A stretch of DNA of 64,000 bases from Penicillium oxalicum (lineage: Eukaryota > Ascomycota > Eurotiomycetes > Eurotiales > Aspergillaceae): positions 4,216,001-4,280,000 of the forward strand of contig NC_064651.1 of NCBI RefSeq assembly GCF_001723175.1. The letters are read 5' to 3'. The first letter of the stretch is position 1, and each line of letters starts with the position of its first letter. Shown in pieces: positions 37,756-48,319 of this stretch. A model generated the notes under the pieces. The model ran no database searches and was not told the origin of the DNA. It saw only the letters and a list, made by a program, of their open reading frames with translations. Both the position numbers and the translations under genes were made by a program.

Positions 37756-39033
37756 TTACTGGGTCGCAAGCTTCTCAATCTCGGCCACGACAGCTTCAGT
37801 CACCTGCACGGTGGTTGCCTGTCCCCCCAGATCGCGGGTGAGAATACCGCGCTCACACACGGCCTCGACACAGTCCAGCAACTTTTTCGATGCATCCGCT
37901 TCACCCAGCCACGCAAGCATTTCAGCTGCGGTCCAAAAGGTCGCGACCGGGTTCGAGATACCCATTCCCGTGATATCGAAGGCAGATCCATGGATCGGTT
38001 CAAACATGCTCGGATACTCGCGAGTCGGGTCTAGATTGGACGTTGGTGCAATGCCGATGGATCCAGCCAGAGACGCGGCCAGGTCGGACAAAATGTCAGC
38101 GTGCTGCGGTTGAGAAGAAGTAGTTAGTATGTAGTGTTCGGCACGGTGGCAATTGGATCTCCTAACACACAGAGGAGGCGTCTGAGGGGGAGAGGGGGGG
38201 GAGATGTACCAAATTCGTAGCCACTATAGTGTCCAAACTTTCGGGCTTCAAGACCATACGGGTAGTCATAGCGTCAACCAACATCTTGTCCATGGTGACA
38301 TCAGGGAACTCCTTTGCCACCACCTGGGCGACCTCATCCCAGAGAACAAGACCATTCCGCTGGGCATTACTCTTAGTCACAACAGTCAAGAGCTTGCGCG
38401 GACGCTTCTGCGCCGTCTCGAAGGCGAATCGCATGATGCGCTCCACTCCATGCCGAGAAAAGATGGCGACCTCGGTGGCTACCTCCCATGGCTTCCCGAT
38501 ATGAGAGCGGCCGCCCTGGCCAGCATATTCGCCCTCACTGTTCTCGCGAACGATGACCCAGTCCAGATCCCCATGTTTGCAGTTGCGTAGCGGGGACTCG
38601 GTTCCGCGAAAGACCCGGGTAGGACGGACATTGGCATATTGTTGGAAAGTCTGGCAGATTGCAAGACGGAGACCCCAGAGAGAGATGTGGTCGGGTACGT
38701 CTGGACTGCAAGTCAGCATGGCAGTCTCTTATACGGCCGGAGATTTGGGATCTAATTTTGACCATCCGTACCTGGAGCACCAACAGCACCAAAGAAAATG
38801 GCGTCATGCTTCTTCAGATCCTCAAGACCACCGTCGGGGATGTATTTCCCCGTCTTCTTATAAGTTTCGGAACTCCAGTCATAGTTCGTGAAGTCAAGGT
38901 TGAATGTCTTGAGCGTCTCAGTCAAGGCGCTCAATACTGTGATGCCAGCACTGATTACTTCAGGACCAATGCCATCAGCGGGGATTGAGGCAATGCTATA
39001 TGTCCGATTTCCAGAGGCAACTGAGGGAGACAT
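37756..39033 (-). CDS. tartrate/D-malate dehydrogenase-like enzyme (isopropylmalate dehydrogenase family)
   Basis: Three exons (39033-38772, 38700-38210, 38103-37756; introns 71 and 106 nt) give 366 residues. The N-terminus SIASIPADGIGPEVISAGITVL is the conserved start of the beta-decarboxylating dehydrogenases. LWGLRLAICQTFQQYANVRP, WVIVRENSEGEYAGQGGRSH and the metal-site signature NLHADILSDLAASLAGSIGIAPTSNL follow, then EPIHGSAFDITGMGISNPVA. The Leu-Trp-Gly-Leu-Arg segment and the SEGEYAG loop fit the TtuC/tartrate dehydrogenase-decarboxylase and D-malate dehydrogenase branch rather than LeuB or isocitrate dehydrogenase. It should oxidise a 2-hydroxy acid with NAD and Mn/Mg; the exact substrate cannot be read from sequence. 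No organelle signal is evident. Two CGG/CCG inverted repeats lie 230-280 bp upstream, suggesting Zn2Cys6 control. Confidence 0.9.
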
Positions 39034-39264
39034 TGCGGGGGACTGTTTGGTGGAAAGGGTCCCCACTTGGTGGATGTGAAGTTACTCTGTCAGTGCGGAA
39101 GAGATGAGGGCGTCGAATGCATGCGGATGGGCTTTATATAAGATCTTGATGCGCTCGGTGAATCAAGCTGATCTGAAGATCCTTTTCTTGATCAGAGCAC
39201 CTCAAACCCAATCAGAATCTGGTGTCCAACCTTTTGCGGAGGTTTTCATGTCCGGCTTGGTGAG

Positions 39265-39277
39265 CGGAGGTCCTCCG
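39265..39277. promoter_or_regulatory. CGG-N7-CCG inverted repeat (candidate Zn2Cys6 site)
   Basis: Reads CGGAGGTCCTCCG, a perfect inverted repeat with a 1-nt centre, 232-244 bp upstream of the dehydrogenase ATG. CGG triplets in inverted orientation are the usual target of zinc-cluster regulators, two of which are encoded just upstream. Confidence 0.45.
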
Positions 39278-39291
39278 CAGGAAGATCCACT

Positions 39292-39309
39292 CGGACAAAG
39301 ACATGTCCG
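39292..39309. promoter_or_regulatory. CGG-N12-CCG inverted repeat (candidate Zn2Cys6 site)
   Basis: CGGACA and TGTCCG arms of 6 bp around a 6-nt centre. The CGG to CCG spacing (12) equals that of the site at 42003-42020 in front of the divergent regulators. Confidence 0.5.
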
Positions 39310-39730
39310 CGCGGGGAAGTATAGAGGATTTGTCTTGAGCGTCCCCTCGGGTAGCCTGCGAGGCGCTTTTGGCGTTTTCTCTCTGTAGGATGATAATGGC
39401 AGGGAAAATCGAACTCAAGCGGCTTACGTTTCCGCTTATGTCACAGAGGCTCGCATCGTGGCATCACTAGGTCCTTCGGTCAATATGGGTGGAAGGTACC
39501 GTTACTCATGAACAAGTTCTACCAAGCAACCCTCCCGCAGATTCTGCAAATAGTATTCGCGCTGCTTTGGCCAGAAATACGCTGTAGAACTCTTGTGTGG
39601 TAATTGGAAATGAGCCAAGTCCATGAGTCAGTATGCCAATGATTGTTCGAGCATACCGCTACCGAGTAAAGTCGTCTTCCCCGAATTCGAACTGCATGAA
39701 TGGATGGAGTTCAAGAAGAATTGGTTTCGT

Positions 39731-41863
39731 CTACCAGGGATCACCATGGATCGTCCACGGCCGATCGGCCACACTCCAAGCATCCGTCATCATGATTGAG
39801 AAAGGGTCTGAGAAAGCAAACGAGTTCTGGTCAAAAATCGTTGAACTCAGAAATGCATCATTGTTGACTGAATCATCAAAGACTCCGCCGGCGGTATCCC
39901 GGGAGCTCATCGTTTGGCTTTGATTGGCGGAGTCTATACCTCCATGCGCATCATTCTCATGCGCTGAAGAATCGTTCCCATCATGAACATTCTCCGGAGC
40001 AGATGGAGTGGGAAATGAAAGCGGATCGGAACGGCGCGCGTTTTCTACAGAAAAAGACATGTTCTCTGCATGATCCTCGCAAGGATCATGGCTCTCGGAC
40101 TGCGAAGTCACCTGGTAAGTAGGAGACATCGTGTTGGAAGTCCTCGTTCGGTTTGGAGAATTGCTTGGCGATGAAATGGAGTGCGTGTCTGAGCGGTAGG
40201 TCGTACCAATGGGCTGACCTAGATCTCTGTGTCGTGACTGCAGATGGGATCTGGCAGACAGACTAGATTGCATGCTCTTAATGGCCCCGATGCATGTCTC
40301 TGGCCAGATGCTTCCACGGAGAGAAAGATGTTCAAGAATTTGAATGGCTATCCTCGCATGTTTCAGGGCTGTTGTGACGGGTATCTCGCCCTCCCATGAA
40401 GCGTACATCAGAATAAGACTGGCAATCCACGTGATCCATGTATAAGATGGCCAAGTAAGAGGAGCATCAAACGCGGAGGACAGGTGATTCTTCAAGGCCA
40501 GAAGTAAAGATCGAGAGGATGAAATGCATGTTTGAAGAGCATGCTTATATTCCGGGTTTGGCTTTTTTGCAGCAAGCAGAGGTCGATTCATTGAAATGAT
40601 TGCCTCGTGCCTCAGAATTTCCAACAGCAATCGGTGACATGGGCTGAATTTTGCGCTTGTCCACGTTTGAAACTCCGCAATGTCATCGGTTGGATACACG
40701 GCGTCGTAAACTCGATTCCACCACTGGGCGATCTCACCGTTGACCCGTGATGCTTCTGCAGTACTGGCATTGCTATGGGAAATTGATTTGTTCCGAAGCT
40801 CCAGTATCAGTCCACGCACCTGTGCAAAACGTGCGAGGTGAGAAAGCAAGTCCAGACGAGGGTCATGAGCAATCTCCTTGGAAGAACTATTGTGTGTCTC
40901 GGCATTTGGGAAGCACACATCGATATCGTCGTCTCGGATACCCAAAGGAATTCCAAGGGCTTGAGATAGGTACCTGTCCAGTGAGTAGATAGACCAGAAT
41001 AGACGTCTCCGAATTTCAGTCTCCCTAGCGCTGAAACACGAGAATCGGCCGGGACAACGATGAAGACCCAAATGGAATGCTGTGCGAATGATGATGCCTC
41101 CTAGCCGCGAGGCTGCATTCAGACGCAAGAGTGAAACGAGTAGCAGCTGAGCTGTGAAAACTGCCTGAAGTGTTCGAAGTGTGGTATTCTCAGCCAACAA
41201 AATATGAACTTCGTGCGTCACATGTTGAACATCTTCAAAGACGAGCGTCCTGGGAATTGACCCCCTGCATGGCGAGTGTATTCGAGACTGGCGCTCATCC
41301 GCAAGTGAGATAGAAAGAATCGAGCGGATGATCACCATATCAAGGCGATCAACTGATGATGGCCCATGAGTAGCTAGCTCTGCCATGGATTCCAATACAC
41401 TCGGTGCGTGAACAGACGGAAAGCATGGGTGCCAATTCTCAAAGTAGTAACGGGTCCATGCTACCATATCCTTGAAGCTGAATCGCACATCCAGGTCCAC
41501 AGTCACCTCATTCGGGCTCCAAAAGCCATCACTCCCAGTAGAGCCGATACCCTGCCGCTTCAATTGATCATCTTCTCCGGGTACGGAGCTGTTCTCGCGT
41601 TGTCGGATCTGCTGCGCGTCTTTCGAGCGTCGGCTAAAGATGTCGTAAACATGGCGGATGAAATGAATTCCACTGGAACTACCCAGAAAACTTGCAGATC
41701 CTGTTTTTGTTGGCTCTCTCATGACCCCGATTTCACGTGGCGAGGGTCTTGGGCTGTCAGTTGGAGAACCTACTAGACGTCGTCGCTTTACGGCACGAGA
41801 TTCATACTGCCTGTCCGAACCATCCTCCTCCGAACATGGTCCGGGCGAAGAGGAGGCTGTCAT
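39731..41863 (-). CDS. fungal-specific transcription factor (Fungal_trans domain), no zinc cluster visible
   Basis: Intronless, 710 residues. A basic patch near residue 25 (AVKRRRL) may be a nuclear signal. The conserved middle-homology domain begins about residue 130 (FSFKDMVAWTRYYFENWHPCFPSVHAPSVLESM) and includes RLGGIIIRTAFHLGLHRCP, RETEIRRRLFWSIYSLDRYLSQALGIPLGIRDDDIDVCFP and SPCHRLLLEILRHEAIISMNRPLL, all diagnostic for PF04082-type regulators. The last 200 residues are Ser/Asn-rich and acidic, a possible activation region. No CX2CX6C zinc cluster precedes the domain in this exon. Either an upstream exon was missed, or the protein lacks its own DNA-binding part. The head-to-head neighbour on the other strand carries a zinc-cluster fragment without this domain. 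Confidence 0.85.
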   Translation of the reverse strand: MTASSSPGPCSEEDGSDRQYESRAVKRRRLVGSPTDSPRPSPREIGVMREPTKTGSASFLGSSSGIHFIRHVYDIFSRRSKDAQQIRQRENSSVPGEDDQLKRQGIGSTGSDGFWSPNEVTVDLDVRFSFKDMVAWTRYYFENWHPCFPSVHAPSVLESMAELATHGPSSVDRLDMVIIRSILSISLADERQSRIHSPCRGSIPRTLVFEDVQHVTHEVHILLAENTTLRTLQAVFTAQLLLVSLLRLNAASRLGGIIIRTAFHLGLHRCPGRFSCFSARETEIRRRLFWSIYSLDRYLSQALGIPLGIRDDDIDVCFPNAETHNSSSKEIAHDPRLDLLSHLARFAQVRGLILELRNKSISHSNASTAEASRVNGEIAQWWNRVYDAVYPTDDIAEFQTWTSAKFSPCHRLLLEILRHEAIISMNRPLLAAKKPNPEYKHALQTCISSSRSLLLALKNHLSSAFDAPLTWPSYTWITWIASLILMYASWEGEIPVTTALKHARIAIQILEHLSLRGSIWPETCIGAIKSMQSSLSARSHLQSRHRDLGQPIGTTYRSDTHSISSPSNSPNRTRTSNTMSPTYQVTSQSESHDPCEDHAENMSFSVENARRSDPLSFPTPSAPENVHDGNDSSAHENDAHGGIDSANQSQTMSSRDTAGGVFDDSVNNDAFLSSTIFDQNSFAFSDPFSIMMTDAWSVADRPWTIHGDPW

Positions 41864-42199
41864 CTTAATCAGTACATCTCCGATCCTGCTGCGAAATTCT
41901 TTAAATCACACCGGTACTCTTTTAATAAAGCCCGCGCAAAGACCGGAGTGTGACCTGACCAGAAGGCACCGCTGATATCACAGTGTGTACGACCACGTGA
42001 TCCGGAGGTGTCTTTCTCCGACAACGGAAGCCACGAGCGTCGTCCAAACTCACTAGCAGGACCTCAAGCGCGTGCGAAAAGGAAGCTCAACCCAGGTTAA
42101 TTTACAAATTATTTGACTTTCTGAGATCACCATGTCCGATAATGCGCTAGGTCGGTCTTAAAGGGACAAATTAAGTATATGCAATCCCACTGACGCGGA
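41864..42199. other. divergent region between two regulator genes
   Basis: The 336 bp between the Fungal_trans gene (-) and the zinc-cluster fragment (+). It includes an E-box CACGTG at 41994-41999 and the CGG-N12-CCG repeat at 42003-42020, about 150 bp before the minus-strand ATG. No extra exon with a zinc cluster in the right frame was found for the minus-strand gene. Confidence 0.5.
42003..42020. promoter_or_regulatory. CGG-N12-CCG inverted repeat (candidate autoregulatory site)
   Basis: CGGAG and CTCCG arms with 8 nt between them; CGG to CCG spacing is 12, as at 39292-39309. Its position between two divergent regulator genes suggests autoregulation, which is inference. Confidence 0.45.
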
Positions 42200-43226
42200 A
42201 TGTACTTGTTAGAGACCGAACCCCCGAGTTCAATTTCATGTGAGCCATGTAGACAGCGAAAATGCAAAGTGGGCATCCTTTATGACTCTGAAACCCAAAG
42301 AACACAATTTGACCCTTCCATCTAGTGTGATCGAGGGCTGTAAGAAGCTTCATCCCAGGCATTGCCACGGATGACCGAGATCATTGACTTGGATTCTTGT
42401 TCTTCAGACCTGTCTGTGAACAATGTGCTGGTCAACCATCCAGGTGCAAATACCGTGAGAGTGGCAAGCGGTACAGTTCCTCCCCCCCCCCTTCTTTTGC
42501 TCCAAAAACTGCCGAATCAACCAGGCTAAGCAAGGTGGTCTCTTCACTGCCCGCTGTTTATCTAGAGGCCTGCCGCTCGGATATTTGAATCAGTTGGAAC
42601 AGCGGCTGGCCGACACCGAGGCAGCGCTTTACAGCGCACTAATCACTTTGCATCAGTCGAGACTAGCAGTCATGCCGGACACTTTCCCGCAGCGAAGAGC
42701 ACAACCTCGATCAAAAGCTTCACGTGTGGAGGAGTGGCACGAGTTCCCACTTCGAGATAGGTCAGACTTGGATCACTGGATCGTGGGTTTATCCCCGCAT
42801 TTTGGTCAGGATGAACACCCCTCGAGTACTTGTACATCGAGGATGAAACCGTCGGGAGATAGGTCCGCCACCCAAAAAAGGCCGTCCAAGGTGCGGAGAA
42901 CGGATTGCAATGGTCTCAGTTCCATCGTCACCCCAAACCCACGGGGGTCGGCCGGTTCAGATGCAGGGCCCCGTGAGGAATGTCCATCGAGTGAGATTCC
43001 TCTTCGGAGTCAAGTTCGTCTTTCAGCTGTCTCGTCCCAGTCAAGGAATCCTCGAGATTTCTTGCTGAAGAATTCTTCTGGGATTTTCCAGGCCCCGGTC
43101 AGAAGCGCCGAGCAATCTTCCTCTTTTGACTCGTCCAGTATAGGCTGGCAAGAGAGTCTCCCGGCGAGTGGGTGTATCACGCAAGCGCAAAGCTTGTCAA
43201 ATCAGAGACCCGATATCTACTTTTGA
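42200..43226 (+). pseudogene. Zn2Cys6 zinc-cluster regulator fragment, probably degenerate
   Basis: Pieces of a zinc-cluster regulator lie in order. From an ATG at 42200 the frame reads MYLLETEPPSSISCEPCRQRKCK; a second exon (42408-42470) gives RPVCEQCAGQPSRCKYRESGKR; splicing to 42566 gives GLPLGYLNQLEQRLADTEAALYSAL, the usual linker and coiled coil, then 190 Ser-rich residues to a stop at 43226. The exon 2-3 splice is convincing. Exon 1 is not: the only GT after KCK (AAA|GTGGGC) leaves phase 0 while exon 2 needs phase 2, the frame soon meets a stop, and the third zinc-binding Cys has spacing x4 instead of x6. No Fungal_trans domain follows. A decayed or truncated regulator is most likely; a short functional protein with an unusual first exon is the alternative. 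Confidence 0.5.
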
Positions 43227-46200
43227 GAGACGAGGAGGCAGAAATCCGGCGTGTGTGTCTCGTGAGAGTTGTGGTCGAAGAGCCTGTAGCTCGCATACTC
43301 CTGCGTGGTACATTGAATCTCTCACGTTTACGAGTGACGTCAATTTCATGCACCTCATAACTTTGGGGCATGAAGAGGGTATATTTTCATGTTATCAAGC
43401 ATCGTGTTACTGTATAATCTGATAAAGCGGAACCTGAGAACCATGACATGTGATGACACAAGGGTCCTCATCAATATCTATTACATGTACCCACACCAGA
43501 GACGCGGGGGTGTCAGGGTAGCACAAGGTGGTAGCCCAGGCCCGTCTATATGGTTTCATTTTTGCCATCCTGTTGTGGTCACATGGTCCCCGTGGGGTCA
43601 CGTCGATGGATCGATAGCAGGGACTCGCTCTCCACCAATCTTGCCGTCATCCTCTCGCGTGCCTACTTCAACAGTTTACTGGCCTTCAATTGACTACTGT
43701 GTGGACCTATCGATGTGTATTTATTCTATATGTACCATTATAGACTTACAGGGCACAGAAGCAGATCATACACAATGTTTGTGATCTCAAGGCTTGGAAG
43801 TACTGGCAGGACTGGCACCAGATGGAAATGATCAGTCATGACGTACGACCAAGGGGGATGATAGGGCTGTACTGAACACCAGTACAAGCAATTAGACAGC
43901 CTCTGGCCAAGCGCTAGTCGCAACTTGACGAATTGCACATGGCACCAAAACTGGTCCATGTGAAGACGCTGCTAAATTGGTCACGGAAAAAATCCTCGTT
44001 GGTGAACATCTGTCCGTGGCCTGTCCGTACCAGGCTGTCTTCCGGTGGTACTGTACCTGCAGTGGCCTTGCGAGTCCCCGTGGATCGCTGTGATTGGAGG
44101 CGGTGATTTGACCCTCTGGCGGCCCGCATTTTTGGGCTGAAACCACTTCTCCGTCCCTCGTTTTGCTATTTGCGCGACCGGCAAATGACTGAGATTCTGA
44201 TGAGGATTCGAAACGTCTTAGGGGAAAGGGAGTGATACTCAGCTGTTTCAGGCTGGTGCCGTGGAGGTCACGGGTCAGCACACTCGGCGAAGAGGACGAA
44301 AAGGGGAAAGACCCAGATCAACTTGAAGGTTCTTGACGCCAATTCGACTGTACCTGACCAAGTGTCACGGTACATAGTGATAGTGGCATTGTCATCCGCA
44401 TTCCTGGGCTCTCTACCTTGTGGCAGTAAGAGGTGAAATCTTCGCCTTTGGAGTCGAGGAGGGGAACCGACCGCCCACACCGCACGTGGGACACTTGGGC
44501 GGTGCCACTTGGCTCTTGTTATCTCCTGGCCACAAATCAACCCTCGGACAGTGCCTGGACCACCGGGTGATCCGTTCATTCAAAGAACGATGCTTCACCG
44601 GCGCACACAGTGACGAGTCAAGTGTCCCCACTCCTATTTTTGCCCAAAAGACATTCACTATGGACAAATCGAAAATTGATCATTTGAATCTGATAGCGTC
44701 AGTGTCCTCGAGAAATCGAGAAATCGATGTGGCATGGATGCAGTGCACGCAAAACCCGTGACCGAAACCAAGTTCACAAGGGATCCGGTCGCTTGATCCA
44801 CTGTGATTCCCCCACAGAGTGAACGATCAGTTCGGTGGCGTCACGGGGGTCTCTTCCATCCCGTCTCAGGCACGGACTCGACCACCGAAGTCCAGAAGAC
44901 TTACGGATATGCAGAGCAGTGGTACAGACAACACCGATGATGTGCCATGTAGTAGCGACCGGCTGAGGGTCATCATGGGACTCGAGTCACTCGACCCATA
45001 GGGATGGCAAGCCTCATTCGAGTTACGGGCATTCAAACTACGGCGCACCGCATCGTCACACAGCAGGCTGGTTCATGAAGGGCCTAGACGAGCACACGCT
45101 ACTGTCTGGAAGAAAAAAGAAAATGGTGGCAAGGGACGGGATCCACCAAGACTGGGAGAATTCCAACTTGAGCCCTTTCTTCGATAGGAGGAAGTCGGGA
45201 GAAAGAAGCAATTCCTCAATCCTCGGCCAACCCGTCTGGATGAAAACCCTATTTTTTCCATCCTTTTTGCTTTTGAGCTCCGTCGCAGTCCCGGACCAAT
45301 AGTGCGCGCCCTCCCGTCCATGCCACCGTTGGCTCTGATTGATCAGTGTCTTTTTGCAAAAGAGCTCCAGTCGCTCGTCTGACTGGCGAAGAACCTGAAA
45401 ATGTGTGTGGTGAGACCCGTGAGACTGAACCGTGAACCCAGCAGTGGACCCGTGAATGGACGGACCCGACGGAGCAGACGGAGCAGTGGAGTCTCTCAAG
45501 TGGCCCTCCATAACCAGGATCGTTTTCCTCGCACTTTAGGCGCCGATTTCTTCGCTTGGTGGAGCCCAGCAAAGTGCGGTTCGGCGGGCGTCCCACGTAG
45601 TTGAGAAAGTCCAGACGAGTCACTCAGTACTTGGGCGATCCGGTGCGGCTGGTTCGCTCATGCTGGTGGGTTTTTGGGTGCTGGTCGTGCGGATTTTTTC
45701 GCTGCCCGTAGGCCCGTAAGGGTCGTCTCGATCCCCCCCTGCCTCTTGAGCCCAAGAGTCGGCCGCATGATCTCCTGCTTTTCCTCCTCTTTCCCTCTCC
45801 TCTCCTCTCCTCTCCCCCATCCTCGAGCCCTTCATTTCTCGGGAGTCCTTCATTCCTTCCTTCTCTCTTCAATTCTGGTCAATAGAGTGTTCTAGCTGTC
45901 CGCGATCTGTGATCCCAGGCTCATCGCTCCTCTTTCCTTGTCATCCTTTTGACGTGATCACCCTAGGGAGTGCGTCCTGGTTGAACGCCCCCATTCCTTT
46001 CCCTTCTAGTCCTGGATCCTTGACCTCGACAGAGATCCCACCCATCCATCTCGTCCCAGTCGTGGCTTCTTTTGCTGTGCAAAATAAGACTTATCTCTCC
46101 CGGCAAGACGTTCGACCTTCATTCTCTCATATCTGCGTCCCAACAAACACGTGCTCGACAGTCCGATTCAGGTCCCCACACTGAAAGTTGATCTGATAGC

Positions 46201-46446
46201 GGGCATTCCATCGGCTCGCCATCCGCATTCCTCGGTGTCTCCACGATTGCGATCAGTTTGCCACGCGCAGAGGAGCCTGGCAGATCAGATCGATCTACTT
46301 ACTGATTCAACCCTCGGAAGCTATCACGCTGTAACGAGTCCGCATTTCAAAACCCATCCCCGCCCGGGAGAGCAACGGACTGGAACATCTTGCTTCATTC
46401 ATTTCAAATTATATTTCTATCCGAGAAACTCGCGCACCCGTTCATC
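43227..46446. other. 3.2 kb gene-free interval
   Basis: Short ORFs on both strands without recognisable domains. The right end (45700-46446) is CT-rich with long pyrimidine tracts, as expected for a promoter and long 5' leader of the Ser-rich gene. Confidence 0.45.
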
Positions 46447-47211
46447 ATGTCGACTCTGACTCGCGCATTTACAAAACGCAGTAAGCGACCGGAGGTGTCC
46501 GCACCTATGCCGCATCGCAACCAAGGCCATATGCGGTTCAACTCAGGCTCCATCAACCGCAGCAACATTTCCGGCCCCGTGCAGTTGATCTCGACGACGA
46601 ATATGTTGGCGTACGATGCGCCCGATATTCATCCTTCCGCCTCATCATCATCATCCTCGTTGCGCTCCGGGGACGATTTCGACACGGGCTCTCCACTGAG
46701 CTATTCCTCCTCCGTCACCACGCCTGACGTCTCGCCAAGTGATCCTTTCCCCGTGGATGCTCATTCGGCGTCCTACTTCCCCAAGCGCTCGGCAACGGTG
46801 ACGAGTTATCCTCGTTCATCCACCACGTCATCCTCCTCCAACGATGCTCCCTTGGTCCCTCAGCGCGCATTGTCTCACACCAAGCGATCGCATCAGGAAT
46901 TGGCTCGCAAGCGCTCGCAACACAGGATGTCGCCCCCGCCCTTGGCCGCTCCGCGCAGTAACCCGATCATGCGCGCATCGCAGGATGTCCTCTACGCGGA
47001 CAACCATCCCTTCAGTAAGGAGCTCGAGCAAGTGAATGAGGTGGCCGAAGAATTTGGTGCCACTCATATTATGGACGAGGAGGAGCTTCTCCTGCAACGT
47101 AAGGGGCTGAAGAAGTTCACCGTGGAAGATTACCTATGTGAGATTGAAAGTGTGTACGGCAGCGTCTTTGATGATTGTCCGGGCCCGGTCAGCGTTGGCG
47201 CTTGGCTGTGA
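46447..47211 (+). CDS. Ser-rich uncharacterised fungal protein
   Basis: Intronless, 254 residues, not recognised. It starts MSTLTRAFTKRSKRPE with a basic N-terminus. The central 130 residues are Ser/Pro/Thr-rich and disordered, with Ser runs encoded by TCA/TCC repeats. The C-terminal 70 residues look folded and conserved in character (ASQDVLYADNHPFSKELEQVNEVAEEFG, DEEELLLQRKGLKKFTVEDYLCEIESVYG). The acidic helix with KKFTVEDYLCEI suggests a protein-interaction module. The long pyrimidine-rich leader before the ATG supports a real, well-expressed gene. An in-frame ATG at 46390 would add 19 hydrophobic residues and is less likely the start. Confidence 0.7.
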   Translation: MSTLTRAFTKRSKRPEVSAPMPHRNQGHMRFNSGSINRSNISGPVQLISTTNMLAYDAPDIHPSASSSSSSLRSGDDFDTGSPLSYSSSVTTPDVSPSDPFPVDAHSASYFPKRSATVTSYPRSSTTSSSSNDAPLVPQRALSHTKRSHQELARKRSQHRMSPPPLAAPRSNPIMRASQDVLYADNHPFSKELEQVNEVAEEFGATHIMDEEELLLQRKGLKKFTVEDYLCEIESVYGSVFDDCPGPVSVGAWL

Positions 47212-48319
47212 GCAGGTGGATCATCGTGGATACCTGCGTCCTCTTTTTATACCGATTCGACAGCGGATTTGACTTGACTCGGTTGATCCGGAATCATCTG
47301 CTGCACGACGACCAGTTTATACCGCGGATCTTGACGCTGGGAAGACTGGAGTCTCCTTCACGCATCCCGCTACGACCAACTCTGATTCCTTCTTTTGACG
47401 ACCCCCGATTATTCCCCCTCCTGTTTTGCAATGAGAGATCTCCGAGGACCTGGAGAATTTTGTTTTTGGTTCTGTTGCGGTCGAGTTCATGAGTTTTGTC
47501 TTTCTAATCGTACAAGTGGCTTTGATGAAATGTGGCTGCTCTTTGCACTGTTTGTTGCAAGCAGGTCATTCGGCCTCTTCGAGTGACTTTGCATTATATA
47601 CAAGTATTCCAGAAGACGGTATCCATCATTTGAGTCACGATTGCCCTTTCCATGCCTCTTCGAGCGGCGTCTTCCAATTTAGATCGTAGGCAATGGCTCA
47701 ACTCCAAGAACTAGCGTTTCTCCCTCGCCAACCGAACTCTGCATATCTGGTTCCTGCTGTTTTGGCTAGGACTTCTTTTCAGTCAGATTTTACTGAGAGA
47801 CAAGGTACAGTCCGGTGCAATCCACGATCTCGGATATTGAAAACGCGAAATGACGCGCGCGCCCACACCGCAGATTCAAATATTGCCACAAGGGGTTTAG
47901 CTCACATTACGCCGCTCAGTCACGGGTTCTCCGCAGCCCCACAAGAAGCGTATGGGAAATTTTTTCGTTCTGTCGAGATCGTCTCAATCACTTTGTTGGT
48001 GTCAACACATTATCGTCTGCGCCCAATTCACCGAGCATTTGTCCGAGTGAATAGTCTCCGATGGGTGCAGACAGATATCTGCGGTCGCCCCTTTCCGATC
48101 TGTAGCGCAGGATTCCTCAAATTCCAGGATACAGGACGGTCGTGTGCCGAGTTGCCTCACAGGCTGCTCTTCTATCAACCGCCCACGAGGTCGGCTTGTC
48201 TCTCTAAAAGAAGTTTCGAGACATCTGGACCGTCGGATGTGCTCTCTTCCCGTTCTGTGACCTAGAAAAAGCTATTGAAACCCATTGTCAGAGTCGTGCT
48301 GTCTCAAAGAGCATCGGCC
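47212..48319. other. intergenic region before RRN3
   Basis: 3' flank of the Ser-rich gene and promoter of RRN3. A 190-codon ORF (47693-48265) ends 55 bp before the RRN3 ATG but shows no domain. A stretch GAAATTTTTTC near 47956-47966 resembles the RRPE ribosome-biogenesis element. Confidence 0.4.

Larger units (their letters stand above)
39034..39730. other. promoter region of the dehydrogenase
   Basis: Upstream of the tartrate-type dehydrogenase (-) and downstream of the Fungal_trans regulator (-). It holds the two CGG/CCG inverted repeats listed separately; no gene is seen. Confidence 0.5.

Noticed and set aside
47693..48265. 190-codon plus-strand ORF just before RRN3
   Set aside because: Starts with an ATG but has no domain or natural composition; more likely RRN3 promoter or leader sequence.
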